Shown piece after piece: positions 5,961 to 6,100 of a stretch of DNA of 6,100 nt; the stretch's first letter is position 1, and each line of letters opens with the position of its first letter. The stretch is taken from contig DASUDX010000050.1 of NCBI GenBank assembly GCA_036275365.1, positions 1-6,100 of the forward strand, written 5' to 3'. The position numbers and the translations under genes were made by a program. The notes beneath the pieces were generated by a model. It was given only the letters and a program-made list of their open reading frames with translations. It was not told the DNA's origin and did not search any database. The stretch comes from DASUDX01 sp036275365 (lineage in GTDB: Bacteria; Pseudomonadota; Gammaproteobacteria; Nevskiales; Nevskiaceae).

Positions 5961-6100
5961 ATGCAGCACTGGCTGTTCAAGACCGAACCGGAAACCTACA
6001 GCATCGCCGACCTACAACGCGAGGGGCGCTGCGGCTGGGAGGGCATCCGCAACTATCAGGCGCGCAACCGGCTGCGCGACGAGGTCGCGGTGGGCGATCC
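5961..6100 (+). CDS. EVE-domain protein (formerly DUF55), 5' part only
   Basis: The first 46 codons are present before the right edge. The start reads MQHWLFKTEPETYSIADLQ, and WEGIRNYQARNRLRD follows at 26-40. Both match the opening of small stand-alone EVE-domain proteins, whose family pattern is W-L-x-K-[ST]-E-P then W-[DE]-G-[IV]-R-N-Y-Q-A-R-N. Full-length members are about 140-155 residues, so roughly two thirds lies outside. EVE domains belong to the PUA-like fold and include readers of modified bases in DNA or RNA; the human relative is THYN1. In bacteria the stand-alone protein's role is not established. The gene begins four bases after the symporter stop with its ribosome site inside that gene, so the two are probably co-transcribed. 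The family call is firm; the cellular role is not. Confidence 0.92.
   Translation, partial: MQHWLFKTEPETYSIADLQREGRCGWEGIRNYQARNRLRDEVAVGD

Noticed and set aside
4388..5980. 530-codon minus-strand open frame antisense to the symporter
   Set aside because: It is striking in length but lies opposite a clear SSS gene. The product is Gln/His/Arg/Glu-rich, as expected when hydrophobic codons are read in reverse, and has no domain character.
1..6100. Possible mobile element, CRISPR array, RNA gene or defence system
   Set aside because: I saw no terminal repeats, transposase or integrase motifs, spaced direct repeats, or tRNA/rRNA-like sequence. Every gene belongs to a housekeeping or widespread family with uniform composition.

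Overview
The window is high-GC, densely coded chromosomal DNA, most likely from a gammaproteobacterium. The main reasons are the leucyl aminopeptidase gene (pepA) diverging from lptF-lptG, which is the arrangement in Escherichia coli and relatives, and the close match of all three proteins to the gammaproteobacterial families. High GC, an RDD-family gene convergent with lptG and a Na+/solute symporter gene suggest a free-living, possibly Na+-using group such as the Chromatiales/Ectothiorhodospiraceae. That finer placement is inference.

Layout. Bases 1-1479 (minus) hold nearly all of pepA, with only its last few codons off the left edge. Bases 1480-1572 are a short divergent regulatory gap with two plausible sigma70-type promoters, one per direction, lying over and beside a 13-bp inverted repeat. 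lptF (1573-2670) and lptG (2670-3731) follow on the plus strand with a TGATG stop/start overlap. They encode the two membrane subunits of the Lpt ABC transporter that extracts lipopolysaccharide from the inner membrane. Only nine bases separate lptG from the stop of a convergent gene (3741-4277, minus) for a small RDD-family membrane protein. A 104-bp gap (4278-4381) with two inverted repeats separates this from a divergent plus-strand gene (4382-5956) for a sodium:solute symporter of the PanF-like type. Four bases downstream, and probably in the same transcript, begins an EVE-domain protein gene (5961 onward), cut by the right edge after 46 codons.

The genes form three units: pepA alone, lptFG as a translationally coupled pair, and symporter-EVE as a likely pair, with the RDD gene alone between the last two. 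Only lptF and lptG are clearly functional partners. I found no mobile elements, CRISPR arrays, tRNA or rRNA genes, and no sign of a hidden undescribed system. The very long antisense open frames over pepA, lptFG and the symporter are what high-GC third positions produce. The points most worth a second look are the shared pepA/lptF control region, the unassigned symporter substrate and its link to an EVE gene, and the hairpin upstream of the RDD gene.
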